DNA of 28,511 bases, taken from assembly GCA_001598975.1 (NCBI GenBank), contig BBXU01001631.1:1-28511 (forward strand), in the 5' to 3' direction. The DNA is from Parachlorella kessleri (lineage: Eukaryota; Chlorophyta; Trebouxiophyceae; Chlorellales; Chlorellaceae). Every line of letters begins with the position of its first letter. The stretch's first letter is position 1. The notes below the pieces were generated by a model. That model saw only the letters and a list, made by a program, of their open reading frames with translations. It had not been told where the DNA came from and did not search any database. The position numbers and the translations under genes were made by a program. Below are positions 10,401 to 21,173 of the stretch, piece by piece.

Positions 10401-13400
10401 TGCCCGCACGCCCGGTAGGCCGCGTGCGCAGGCCTCCTTGAACACGCAGCAGGCAAGGCAAGGCATGGAAAGCCAGGCACACATAGTAGGACGCGCCCCT
10501 GGTTGGACCCAGCCTCCCTCACCTGTGACCCATAGCCTGCTGGTGGGGCCCCGCTGGAGAAGGGCTGCTGGGCATAGGCAGCAAAGAGGGCAGTAACAGC
10601 GGGGACGTCCTTGTCGTGCATAGCAGCGGCAGCCAGGGCGGGCCCGTGGCGCAGGAGGCGACCGGTCGCGTGCCTGCAAGCAAAGCACACCAAGGGAACA
10701 CATATGGAACGTTCGCCTAGGTCAGGCAAACCAGGCCCAGGTGTATGAAGCTGTTGCTCCAAGCAGGGCAGACATGCACAGGGAAGCTGCAGCTGCCTGC
10801 ACCATGTCTGTATCGTCCAGCACGGCACTGAACAGAGTACTAGCATGCAAAGCGTGCCAGCGGCACCCAGCAGACTCACTCATAGCTGTAGCCTTGCGCC
10901 AGCCTCACAGAGCGGTCCATAGCCATCTCAGGAGAGACTGCAGGCAACATAATTAACATCACCACCGTTTGTCATGCATGCCTTGGTGTTTCACAGGTGA
11001 TAAGTGGCCAAGGAGAGACCTGCTGAGAAACAGGTGCTGGCCAATGTGATCGGTTCTTACTAGGGCTGTCCAGGGCGACTCAGGCAGCATGGTGTGCCGC
11101 GTGCCGCTGGTACACCAGTACACTGGGTGTACAGCCTCTGTAATATGGGGTGCCTCCATGCAATCAGCTTCATGCCAGTCACCTGTGGGGTGTTGCTGGC
11201 TTTTCCTCTTCGCTGGGGCCCTTCGGGGCACATCCTGCGCGCCACTGGTGCCAGCAGCATGCTGCGCAGCCATGCCGGGGACAGCTGGCGGTGCAGCCTG
11301 AGGTACGCTTTGGGCGTACTGCATTACCATGGGGACGGCTTGCTGATGCGCCTGCTGTGCATGCTGCTGCTCTGGCGTGACCACCTGGAGATAGGGCTGG
11401 CCGGTAGAGGAGTAGACAACTTGTCCCTGCAGTAATAACATGAGAGAGAACACACCAGATATGATTGCTGCATTACAATTGAGGGCATACGAGTAAGACC
11501 ACCTGCGCGGTATTGAAGGCACCGCAAGAAACCCTGGCAGCGGTGTACACCCAGCGCACCGCTGCGTATACCAGCCTTGGTTCGGACGGTGGTCTGCAAA
11601 CACCCTGGCAGGACGTGGGGGCCGTTTCTCAGAAGCCACAACACTAACAAGCCAATGCAGTATTAGTTGAGCCTGGTAACAGCATCCCCAACCCAGTGGG
11701 TAGGGAGTTCCAATTTACGCTCAAATGCTGCCACGTAACCTCCAAGACAGGCCCATCTGGCCAAGTGCTCCTACGCCCGCCGCACAGTCTGCTCGCTGGG
11801 TAACAAACCACCGCCAGCCAGTACATAGGCCTGGCCCTCACCTGAAGCGGATGAGAGGGCCAGGCTTGGTAGGGCTGCTGGGTGCCGGCCATCATTGGTG
11901 GAGGCAACAGCACTTGGCCGGTCCTCCCATCCAGATACACGGGGCCGGAAGGCACCATCTGTGGCAGGAGGTCACACCAAACTCGTACGTGGGGCAGTGC
12001 AGGCAGCTGGAAAGGTAGCAGGCAGGCAAGGATGGGGGCGTTTACATGGCTCCGGCCCAGAAGGCACCACTTGCAGGGTCACCTGGTAGTGAACTGGTGT
12101 TGGCACAGGGGGGCCTGCAGGCGCCAGCGGGGGCACTGCTGCCAGCTGGCCTTGCCCGGCGGCAGGCTCAGTCTTCATGGGCGAGTTGAGCAGGTCCACA
12201 AGGCTCTCATGTTGGTGCTGCTGGAGCTGGTGCTGCTGCTGCTGATGCCCATGGTGGTGGGGGTGCTGCTGGTGATGGTGATGAGTTTGGCCCTGGTACT
12301 GCTGCCGAAGGGGGTTAGCAGATGGCGGGGGCGTGGGAATGGCAGGTGGCTGAGCCGGCCGGGCCGCCTGGTTAGCAGCCACAGGGGTGCGCTCTGGCCC
12401 GCCAGCACTAGCAAGTGCTGGCCGCTGCATGGACAAGAGGGGGCACTATACACTGTATATTCTTGAGCCCTGCAGCACCTCTCCAAAGCAGCTTTTGTTG
12501 TTCACCGGACAACCTAGCCCTGCTAGTAGCACGTCGGTTAAATGCGGCCTTACCCCTTGGCACCCATGTGCTTAAGGCTAGACCCGCAGACAAGGCGCCC
12601 GATCTGACCTGGCCGGCGCCGGCTGTGCCTTGGTCTGCCTTCTCATCCCCGCCTCCCAACGACTCCAGCAGCGACCTGGCCTTGCTGGCTATCTGATGCA
12701 GGTCCCGCTGGCTTGGCCCTGCAACAGTAGTGGGGAAGGGGAACCTGCCGCTAGTTGCTTGAAGGAGCTGCAGCAGCAACAAGGCTGTATGGTTTGTTGG
12801 GCCAGGTGGGTGCAGTCCCCTGGCCACACATGGAAGGAGGCGAGGATGGTAAGCTAGCCACCCAGGATGCCTGCTATGGCTGCCAACAGGGTTGCACCCA
12901 GGGTTGCGCCTTCCCTTCCTTAGATGGCTGCGGCCATGCCTGCAGCTGCCCTCGTCAGGTGATGCAACACCGGCTCACCCTGCTGCACTTGGCATGCCAC
13001 GTGCAGGGCAGTTGGGGCTACAGAGCAGCCTAAGGGAACATCTGCCGGAGACACATGTGAGGGGCATGCATCCCACCTACCTTCTCATGATACTGGAAGG
13101 TCGAGGACCGCAGGTGGGGCAGTACTCTCACAGTACTCTCACATACTTCGAAAACCCAGGGTCAGCACACTCTTTCCAAGAAGGGAAGAACCAAGAAAGC
13201 ATGTAGGTGAACCTCACCTGCTGTAGATACGAAATGCTGGCCTGGCGGAGCGCGTGCGGTGCTCTCAGGTGGCTCTGGGGAGAGGAGGTCAGCAAAGGCG
13301 CCAGTCAGTAGCTCACTGCCGTCGTCCCCATGCAGGAACTCACTAGGGAGAGCGTCCAAGCTCAGGAAGTCATCGAAGTCACTGCAATGAGCGGATGCCA

Positions 13401-14154
13401 TGACCTTAATCAGTCCCTCGAACGAACCGGCTAGCTCAGAAGGCATGAAGAAGGTCCAGGCAAGTTCATTGTGATTGTCATGCCCGCATTATGTCTGTAT
13501 GCCCTGCGGCTGACGGGTGCTACAACAGTGTTCGCCCTCAGTTGGACAATATCGACATCCAGTACGCAACCTGTCTGGTAACATTCGGAGTGTGCCTAAG
13601 CAAGGCACTCAAAGGCTGCCTTACAAGAGGTGGGTGAAGTCATCATCCGAGGTCATGTCCTGCATCCCGCTGAGAGCGCCACCAGAGCCATGCTCTGCTG
13701 GAATCTGGCCTGTAGTTGACGGGGCAGGAGCTTGTGCACATGCACCCTCAGTTGCGACACCAAACCTGCATCCACCAGCAACAAAGCCCGCTTCAATATG
13801 CTTCGTGGCAAGCAACCGGGTCTGAGGTTGCCCACAGTTTGTAGCTTATGCCATGCTGGCAGTACTGCCACGGTGTCTGCAAGTGGGACCCCTAGGCAGA
13901 CATTCGGCACAAGAAACCAGCGTTGCCTGCGTATGCGCCTGCCACAAACTTCGGATGGCACAGCAAGCGACTTACTCAATGAGTTCGTCATCTAGTGCCC
14001 TGGAAGGGGACGGCCTCAATGCGGTTGACGTGGCATTGACAACAAGCTGGGCCACTGCCGGCCCCGCAGAAGCACCCTTGCCTAGAGGACCTGAGGCGGT
14101 CACATGGTCAGGAGCGGTTTTGGTGTCTTCGAGGCCGTCGGGGCCAATGGGCAT
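7412..14154 (-). CDS. AP2-domain transcription regulator with long activation-type N-terminus
   Basis: Fifteen exons join with consistent phase into 811 residues: 14154-13976, 13765-13625, 13381-13218, 13029-12979, 12718-12609, 12424-12083, 11958-11842, 11426-11183, 10937-10880, 10673-10523, 10147-9695, 9246-9154, 8623-8507, 7787-7695, 7534-7412. The AP2 DNA-binding domain is C-terminal (about 705-775). KGVARDSWSLFWDAY stands for the RGV...W strand region, then comes a short insert, then YLGKFPTKEMAGRAHDLAAL, KLNGPAAE and TNYP. Residues 97-142 are acidic with Phe/Leu (DDDFTHLFDFDDFLSLDALP), like an activation domain. Residues 263-287 are almost all His/Gln, and KRK at 441-443 may be a nuclear signal. 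AP2 proteins bind DNA and control transcription in plants and algae; target genes are unknown. The first AP2 half is divergent. ATG 14154 is preferred because no frame of the upstream candidate exon reads into it. Exon 11 contains an internal GTGAGG that I treat as unused. Confidence 0.8.
7747..7897. repeat. Decayed copy of AP2 exon start inside the preceding intron
   Basis: The AP2 exon beginning at 7787 starts (minus strand) CAG|GAGGCCGTGTACC and continues to CCCAACCAAGGAGATGGC (7747-7790). A diverged version, CAG|GAGGCGGTGTGTA ... CCCCACCAAGGAAGGTGGC, lies at 7843-7897 in the intron just upstream, including the acceptor. The copy no longer encodes an AP2 helix. Confidence 0.5.
9571..9775. 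repeat. Tandem duplication of the end of AP2-gene exon 11
   Basis: Plus-strand 9700-9775 (the 3' end of exon 11, encoding CPSPSQTSSVAPSGRHIQPE) and 9571-9640 in the next intron share GCCTGCC, AGGGGCCACC, GAGGA and GAGGGYGAGGGGCAG in the same order. The intronic copy still reads CPSPSQSS in the matching frame. It is preceded by an acceptor-like TATGCAG. Confidence 0.65.
11940..12086. repeat. Paired duplicate sequences at both ends of AP2-gene intron 6
   Basis: At the donor end (minus strand, 12086-12051) the sequence is GTGACCCTGCAAGTGGTGCC, then TTCTGGGCCGG. At the acceptor end (11978-11940) it is GTGACCTCCTGCCACAGATG, then GTGCCTTCCGGCC. The unspliced donor side would read VTLQVVPSG, and the exon after the acceptor begins MVPSGPVYL. 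The 124-base intron therefore lies between two copies of one exon segment. Confidence 0.65.
13121..13142. repeat. Perfect 11-base tandem repeat in an AP2-gene intron
   Basis: AGTACTCTCAC occurs twice head to tail with no mismatch, in the intron between exons 3 and 4 of the AP2 gene. Confidence 0.8.
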
Positions 14155-14743
14155 GCTGGACTGAAGGGTTGCTGCGCCGAGGCGCCCTGCATGGCAGAGA
14201 GAGCTACACACTTCAACTGCCTAGTCATGGTGCATGCCAGAAGTGCCAAGTCCGCAGCAATGAGAATATCTAGCTTACCTCCAGGTGATCAGGCTTGCGG
14301 TAGAGAGGTGGAGGTCGTAGGGTGTGCTGCTCGATGCACTGGTGTCCAACCCGATGCAAGTAATGGTGCCCTGGAGCCCTTGCAGGTATAGAGCAGCACG
14401 CGCGCTTCGTCCAGCTGCCCTTGGTAGTCGATGTCGTTCAGGGACAGGAGGCGCGAGCTGCACAGCGTAGCTCCATGCTGCCAGCTGTTCGAGCTGCAAG
14501 GCAGTGCCAGGACGTCAGCACCGGTAATACATGAGAGTTACGCAGTATATCAAGAAGTAAAAGAAGTCAGCATCTGCTCTTGCCCCGTAGAAGGCGCAAT
14601 AAGCGTGCCTCGGCTTGGGCCTCCCGCTGGCGCGCGTTACTAACTCTTGAGCCCGCCCGACATTGGTAGTGCAAGATGTGAATCCCATTCATTCTGTTTG
14701 GCTATAGCTAGGTCCCTGGCCTTACGCCGGAATCACGCTTCCG
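14155..14743. promoter_or_regulatory. Divergent promoter region between AP2 gene (-) and epsin (+)
   Basis: The two start codons face away from each other across 589 bases, so both promoters must lie here unless 5' UTR introns extend them. On the minus strand, 14493-14279 is bounded by a good acceptor (CTTGCAG) and a good donor (GAG|GTAAGC), and 14186 follows CATGCAG; this fits a 5' UTR exon of the AP2 gene. None of the three frames of that exon stays open into the AP2 frame, so it is probably untranslated. No clear TATA or other element was recognised. Confidence 0.4.
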
Positions 14744-17620
14744 ATGTCGTCTTCCAAGTCTCCGTCCAAGGCCCAGGCTACGAAGGAGTTGTTTGCCAAG
14801 CTTACGCTCAAAGCGAAACAGGTTGGTTGCGGCGGAGAAGTAACTTGGCCTTGAGGTAACAGTCCCAGTCAGGCGCAGATGGCGGACAAACTGAGCCGCT
14901 TGGCACCGGTTTGTGCAGGTGGTGCTGAACTTGTCGGATGTCGCTGTGAAAACCCTGGAGGCCACCAACAACGAAAAGTGGGGTCCACATGGGCAGCTGC
15001 TGAATGGTGCGTTCAGTGACAGCCAAAGCAGCAGATGGATGTGTGGGCTTGCCATGAGGCACGATCAGGAACCAGGTGCTGTGCTGAGACGGAAGCTCCT
15101 TTGTCTGCAGATATTGCCGAGGGAAGCTATGATGCTGAGAAATTCAAGGAGGTGCGCTGCAGCAGCTCCTGTTCTTCCAGGGCGGAATTGCGGCGGAGAG
15201 GAACAGAGATCCGGCTGGATGTAAAGTGCACTTGCGCTCCATCCGAACCACTCTCTCACCTGCAGGTCTGGGAGGTCCTTCGCAAGAGGATCACCGAGGG
15301 CGTGGGCGAGAAGTGGCGGCTGACTTACAAGAGCCTATTGGTGATCGAGTTCCTGGTCAAGCAGTCGTCACAGCACGTGGTCCAGGTGGTGCTCGAGAAT
15401 GTGGGCATCTTCCAAGATCTGCAGAAGTATCAGTACAAGGACGAGGCCGGCAAGGACTGGGTGAGTTTATAAGGGTGGAGGCGCTCCAAAAAGCCTAACA
15501 AAGCTGGCATTGCTGCTTACCATTTGGCGGGCTAGATGCCGGAGCTCTTCCCTCCCATGCATTACCATTAGTTTCACCGCAGGGCATCAATGTCCGGAAC
15601 CGCGCCAAGGAGCTGTGCGCACTGCTGGGCAATTCGGACCGCATCCGCGAGGAGCGTGCCAAGGCCAAGGCCAACAAGGAGAAGTATAAGGGCTTGGGTA
15701 GGGATGCGGCAGGCGCCGCCGGAGGCGTGGGTGAGTTGACAGGAATGCGGATGATGGTGTTGAGGGGGCATGGGGGTGTGGGGACACTGCGTGCATGTTT
15801 GCCAGCCTACACCTGCACGTTGGGTCATGTCACTAAGCAGGAGCAGAAGGGAATGCAAGTATGCTTGCAGGCAGCTTTGAGGCGGGTGAGCAGACGAAGG
15901 AGGAGTATGGCGGGTATGGGCCCCAGAGTACGTACTATAAGGGAGCCAAGCTGGTGGCCAATCAGGTAAAAGTAGTAGACGCAGCAGGATGAGGGTTCTT
16001 GCGTGTTAAGCAGGATGAGGGTTCTTGCGTGTTAGGGGTATGTTGTATAGCTCAGATCTATAGCTCAGCCAGGCATCTCATTCCAATGAAGCTTGCTGTC
16101 TTTTCTTGTGCAGTCTGATGCCGGTGAGGAGCCGGTGACAGCAGCCTCTGACCGTATTGATTCCTTCAACCAAGATGCTTCACCACCCAAGTCCGCAGCA
16201 CCAGCAGCAAAAATGGGGCCAGCCTCAAGTACTGCCACTGCAGCAGCAATCAGCCGGGGTATTGGGACGCCCACCGCCGCGGCAACAACTGCTGCTGATG
16301 CCTTCGATGCATTCCCAGCTGAGCAGCCCATGCCAGCAGCGGTGAAGCCCTCACTGCGGGCGCTCTCTGAAACACACAAGGCTGCGCCTAGGAAGCTGGG
16401 TGATGTGCGGGTCAGTAAATGCCTGCGCGGGTGCCTCACTTTCACAGCAGGGTAATAGCACTGAGGCAGCCAACATGGGCTTGCCTTTTACTAGGAGCTG
16501 CATATAACCTCTCTGAGTACTGCTCGGCACCGCTGTCTCTAAGCCCACACACCGCATCAACCCCCCATATGCATGCGCTGGTATATCACGGTTATTGCAT
16601 CCTGCATTGTCATGCAGGTGGACCCCTCAATCGCTGCCAGCTTTGGCGGGCTGAAGCTGGCCTCCCCCACTATCACCTCTGGGGTGGTACGTCCTCCGCC
16701 TTATGCCATGTTGGTTTGGTTCTCAGCCTCGCTTGCTGTGCATCATCCATGCTCAGTTTGGTGCCCCAATGCCGACCATAGCAGCTGCGTGCTCTTATGT
16801 GTGCTGCTTGGACATACTGCTGCAGGCGGCAAGCTCCCCTAAGGTGTCTGCACCCCAGCCTTCCACATTATCTCCCGCAGCTGCCCTCTTTGATGCTTTT
16901 GCCGACTTTGGCAGCCCCGCTCCTTCTGCAGCTGCCAGCCCTGCCCCTGCTGCTCCATTGGCCAGCTCTGCCGCACCTGAAGACCCCTTTGCAGTGCTGT
17001 CGGGTGAGTTGAATGAGCATATAACCACCCTAAATAGCAATTTTAGCTCTGATTTATGGCTTTTAGACCCAAGTAGCTCCATGCACCATGCCACAGCATC
17101 AAACTCAACTTTCAGCGCTGCAGGCAACCGTGAATCGGCATCACCCATGCCCCAGACATTTAGCAACCCTTCTATCATAAAGGCCACAGGAATGGGTGGC
17201 AACAACCCCTTCTCCACAACGCCCACCATCAACCTCACTGCCACAGTGGCGCCACTCCCAGAAGCGATGTTCTCCGCTCCCACTGGGCCTCTCTTTGGCC
17301 TGGACTATGGCTCACAGGTGGGCACAGCCTGCCGCCTTTAGGGTTAACCCCAGCTGTTCATTTTTCAATACAGTGGCTAGGAAGGTATTGTATGGCCCTG
17401 AAGTCTGACTGTAGCTGCGCTGGAATCCAGAAGCACTGGTGTCGCTGGGTTTCATGTGTTTTGTTGTTGCTTTACTGATGTCCTGCAGAACCCCGCTGCC
17501 ACCCGTACTGCCATGCCGTCACCAGCAATGAAGGCAGGCATTGCTAAGCCTGCCTCACCCCCCAAGCTGGGGGCCGCTGCGCATGAAGATCCCTTTTCGG
17601 CCTTCAACCCATTCAAGTGA
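14744..17620 (+). CDS. Epsin, ENTH-domain clathrin adaptor
   Basis: Ten exons join in phase: 14744-14821, 14919-15006, 15111-15151, 15266-15460, 15583-15730, 15871-15965, 16114-16410, 16618-16686, 16826-17317, 17489-17620, giving 544 residues, close to plant epsins. Epsins bind phosphoinositides through ENTH and recruit clathrin and adaptors to forming vesicles. The ENTH domain (about 27-165) shows NLSDVAVKTLEATNNEKWG, DIAEGSYDAEKF, WEVLRKRITEGVGEKWR, YKSLLVIEFLVKQSS, YQYKDEAGKDW and GINVRNRAKELCALL. The tail is disordered, Ala/Pro/Ser-rich, with DPF at 390-392 and 535-537 (adaptor binding), NPF at 464-466 and 541-543 (EH-domain binding) and a clathrin-box-like LWLLD at 414-418. Segment 17004-17123 has perfect intron borders and a length divisible by three, so a 504-residue form without LWLLD is equally possible. 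Intron 1 uses a weak GTTGGT donor. Confidence 0.92.
15983..16034. repeat. Perfect 26-base tandem duplication in an epsin intron
   Basis: Two identical 26-base units, each beginning AGCAGGATGAGGG and ending GCGTGTTA, lie head to tail in the intron after exon 6. The lack of any mismatch indicates a recent event or an assembly artefact. Confidence 0.9.
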
Positions 17621-18534
17621 TGGGCAACATCTGGCAGAGTGTATTACCAAGTGGGGGCAGGCATGAAGGGTGCTGGTGCAATGCCAATGTGAGCGAGCAG
17701 GTGAAACAATCGATTATTGTTCAGGATAGTACATAGTTATCAGTTTAGCAGGCAGACCGCGGTGGTTGTCAGGGGGGCTTCTTTGCATGCCCCGGGCTAC
17801 AAGTGTTGATGGTAGACGCCTATGTCATATTAGATTAGACTTTTAGCTCAGCTGTAGGCGATGACACTTTTGCTTTACGATTTCATTACAGGGTGCAGGT
17901 AGCTGTTTTTCGTAATTCAATGTCATCGGTGGCTCACCAAATAGGAAGGAAAGTAACCCATAGGGATAGATTCGATTTGGTCAGTCCTATGTGCTTGGCA
18001 CTTCCACAATTAAGGCCTGAAGTTATCTATGCTAAGCTCCTACCTAGGACGTCAATGAGGACAGCACGCATGCCACATCCTGCTGCTATGCTACACTAGA
18101 CTGCAAGGAAAACTGTGGTCTCTCAATGAAGAGACTTGCCAGCTCGCACGCTGCCAGTAAGAAGGAACAACAGCTCGTCCACCCAATGGGGTTGCTTGTT
18201 GAACAGGTGTTGCCAGGCACTCCCTGCGCTCGAAACCTAAAGACTGTTCCAGAGTAACCTCTACCTCCTGCTACCTAAGGCTGCCCTGCTGTGCAAGATC
18301 TACCTATGAAACGAAAGAAACTTGAGCTAGTGTGGGGCATTGTTGAAGCGCCAGGGCATTCAACCACACGTCTGCAGGTATGATACACACATGCCCTGGC
18401 CGCCAGGTGTATACCAGCTACCCGCAAACTTGCATGCGAGGCATAAATCATAGCAGAAGGAGAGAGAGGACCAACCAATGAGTTTGCAGTGGAGCTGCCA
18501 CCCCTACTTTCTAAGCTGTAGGCAAGCATGTACC
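17621..18534. other. Intergenic region between convergent genes
   Basis: It holds the 3' UTRs of epsin (+) and of the uncharacterised membrane protein (-). Two short open frames (17893-18099 and 18275-18538) show no motif. TTACA at 17886-17890 is a minus-strand TGTAA, but it is about 650 bases from the stop codon. I see no RNA gene. Confidence 0.45.
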
Positions 18535-21173
18535 TCACACAACCTGCCGGGCTAGGATGCTCCTGGCGCCGCTGCTGCCACCGCTCGGCTGCACCGCAGA
18601 GTAGCCCCCCGACTCATAGCCGCCGCTACAGCTTGTGGACTCTCCCAGGCAGCTGTTGGAGGTGTATGAGAGGCTTTGCGAGGCGGGGGAGATGCTCAGG
18701 CTGCCACCCATGCTACCAGCCAGCCTTGAAGGCTGGCTGGCATTAGATGAGGGGTAGGAAGAGTGGCTGGCGGCAAACTGCTGCAGGCGCTCAATGGGGG
18801 AGGTTTTCCTGCCAGAAGAGGTGGACAGCTGCTGCAGCTGGGGGCTCAGCTGCCGGCCCAGCTGGCCGGGCTGGTAGGTGCCGCTGTGCTGCTGCGGGTG
18901 GTGCTCCTGATACTGCTGCTGCTGGACTGCGGGAACCTGCTGAGGGGCCGCAGCATGCCCGGCAGGCTGCAGCTGCCGCAGCAGCAGCCCCTGGGCAGCG
19001 GGCAGCATGGGTGGCGCCGCAGGCGGCGGGCGCTGCGGCTCTATGGCAAAGCCCTTGCTTTGGAGGAGGGTGCCACCAGTGACTGGCAGCTGCATGATGG
19101 GCTTCAGCAGCGGCAGATAGTTGGGCGACTCTGGCCGAGTCCTGCACACCAGGGCAGACAAAGAAGCACGGTTATTGACAGTGGGACTATGCATCGACAG
19201 GCTGGCACGTTGGCATGTTCACATTGCTGCAATCCTTCAGTGTCGGCCTAAAGTTCCAGCAAGGGAGTTCCACCATGCGAGGTAGCACCCTGTCTGGCTA
19301 CGAGTAGGAGCCCCTACAGCGTCTGCATGCAAGCACCCGCCAGCCTGCCGTCTCCCCCCGACAGCAGCCCACCCGCTTCATCGGGACACCAGCTTCCGGG
19401 GCACATGCCAACGCCACCCCCTGCAGCGACACTCACTTGATGGGCCGCAGCTTCTTGTGCACAAACAGCACGCACTCGTTAGTGTCCAGCTGGTGCTCCA
19501 GCAGCACTATCTCGCAGGTCACCGTTGCTGCGGGCGCGGCCGGGGCGGCCTGGCCGTAGCCGGCACCGCCCCCAGCAGCGGTGCTGATGGGCATGATGGC
19601 GCACTCCAGGTATCTGGGCGGGCTGGTGGCCGGGCTGTGGTCCAGCCACGAGGCGCTGTTGGAGGGGCTGCAGGGCACCGGTAGGCAAGGCAGTACCATG
19701 TCAGCAAGGGTGGGTCTTGGCTGTGCCGGAAACCCCAGGAAAGAGGGGGGGGGAGGGGAGAAGAATTCCAGCGGAGAGGCGTATTATCAGCAACAGCGGG
19801 CCAGCCACTTCCATGGCAGGCGCCGTCCCAGCTAGCGGCTTCGCCAAGGCAGTGTGGCAGGCTATTGTGAGCACATATACCCAGAGAGCCAAGTAATTTC
19901 ACTGGCAGGCTGCACATCACATCACGCCCCCTCACCTGAACACGCTGCCCTTCCCGCCCTTGCCGCCCCGCCGCTTGCTCCTCAGCTGCGTGAAAAAGCA
20001 CAAACAGCCGGCCATGCCGACCATGTAGAGAACGGGGAAGAACTTCCTGCAGAGAGGATAGGCCGGCGGATGGGGGCTCCCAAGCTCGCTACCTGCACAG
20101 CGGCAGAGGAGAAGAGAAAGGTTGGTGCACCTAATTTGGCGCCCCTGGTGGAACCTCTAGTGCCGCAGCTGTCTGGAGCAGCTTATGGCTGGCTAGCTTA
20201 GTTGGTATCACAGCTGAACAGCAAAATAAGTGCGTCAGAGAATCCCAGAGCGCAAGGGCGGTCCCAAAGAGGCATCCACCGTAACACAGGGGTGCAGGAC
20301 TGTTCTCGTGGAAGCCTGGCGCCGTGCAAGAAAGCTTGGCCACTCTGCACCGCTGCAGCCGCCCCTGGTTGTCCACCGATTACCTTCCAACAGTGGGAAG
20401 AAGACTAGTAAAGCAGAGCCAAGCAGGAGCTCGGACGTAAACCAAAGCAGCTGCAGGTACAGTGCCACCCGGTAAAGTGCTGGGCGGCTGAGGCCTAGGA
20501 AGCTGTGCACACGGGTGCCAAAGGCCTGCGCACCAGACAGAAGCAAATGGTTAAAGAAAAGAGGGACGATACTCGGGCTACTCACAAACCGCCCTTTTGC
20601 TGGCCCCTGCTCCATCATGCACTTCTGTACCCCGCTTTGCCTGCTGCTGTGTGAGTTGAGACATGCCCAAGGGCCCGCCAAAGTGCGCACGCCAGCCAGG
20701 TGCTGCAGTGGAGCGGGCGTAGCACACTCCACTAGACTTCTGTGGAACCGTTTCCCAAGCCAGTCACCTTGTGGGCAACAAGACCAACACCAAGCAGCGC
20801 AGAGATGCGCAGAAGGGATAGGAACACCAGGCGCTGGGGTCCTGCAGGCAGTCAGCACGACTCGAGTACACCCGTAAGAAGCCGGAATGTGCCAGCTTCA
20901 TAGAAGTCCATCTGAGTTGGATCTGGGACATTGCACGGTGGCAATCTTGGCTGGCGGAGGCTATGGTGACTGCATGAGTCGCATCCACCCACCTGATTCC
21001 CACCACTCGTAGAGCAATAGGCCGAGGGTAGCACCAAGCGCTAAGATGCCGTTGACTAGCTGGACAGCTGCCAAAGATGCAAAGGCGTCCTGGGTTATGG
21101 CGTGGTGACGAAGCGTCGACTGGATGGCAGTAGCAATATCGCGCTCCCGGTATAGGGCCGCAGTGCTTAACAT
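18535..21173 (-). CDS. Uncharacterised four-helix membrane protein with low-complexity C-terminal tail
   Basis: Seven exons join in phase: 21173-20993, 20922-20872, 20841-20768, 20525-20384, 20092-19936, 19667-19437, 19141-18535, giving 480 residues. Hydrophobic segments lie at about 34-55 (LVNGILALGATLGLLLYEWW), 82-100 (LVFLSLLRISALLGVGLVA), 121-148 (QLLWFTSELLLGSALLVFFP) and 167-186 (FFPVLYMVGMAGCLCFF). A very basic patch (RSKRRGGKGGKG) follows the last helix, the expected mark of a cytosolic face. A soluble piece then contains TCEIVLLEHQLDTNECVLFV, and the last 200 residues are Gln/Ser/Pro/Gly-rich and probably disordered. I do not recognise the family. For exon 5 the farther acceptor (20092) is required: the nearer one at TCTCTGCAG would break the frame. 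The phase agreement across seven exons makes a real gene likely. Confidence 0.72.

Noticed and set aside
12175..12486. Frames antisense or offset to the His/Gln-rich AP2 exon, giving Leu-rich or Ser-rich proteins
   Set aside because: They are shadows of a CAG/CAC-rich exon; only the His/Gln frame joins in phase to both neighbours.
14279..14493. Possible first coding exon of the AP2 gene (frames giving LNDIDYQGQLDEARVLLY or CIEQHTLRPPPLYRKP)
   Set aside because: Splice borders are good, but none of the three frames reads into the AP2 frame without a stop, so I treat it as a candidate 5' UTR exon.
18763..19251. Forward frame of 162 codons opposite the membrane-protein tail
   Set aside because: It mirrors the Gln/Ser-rich exon on the minus strand, which has phase-correct splice borders and a natural stop.
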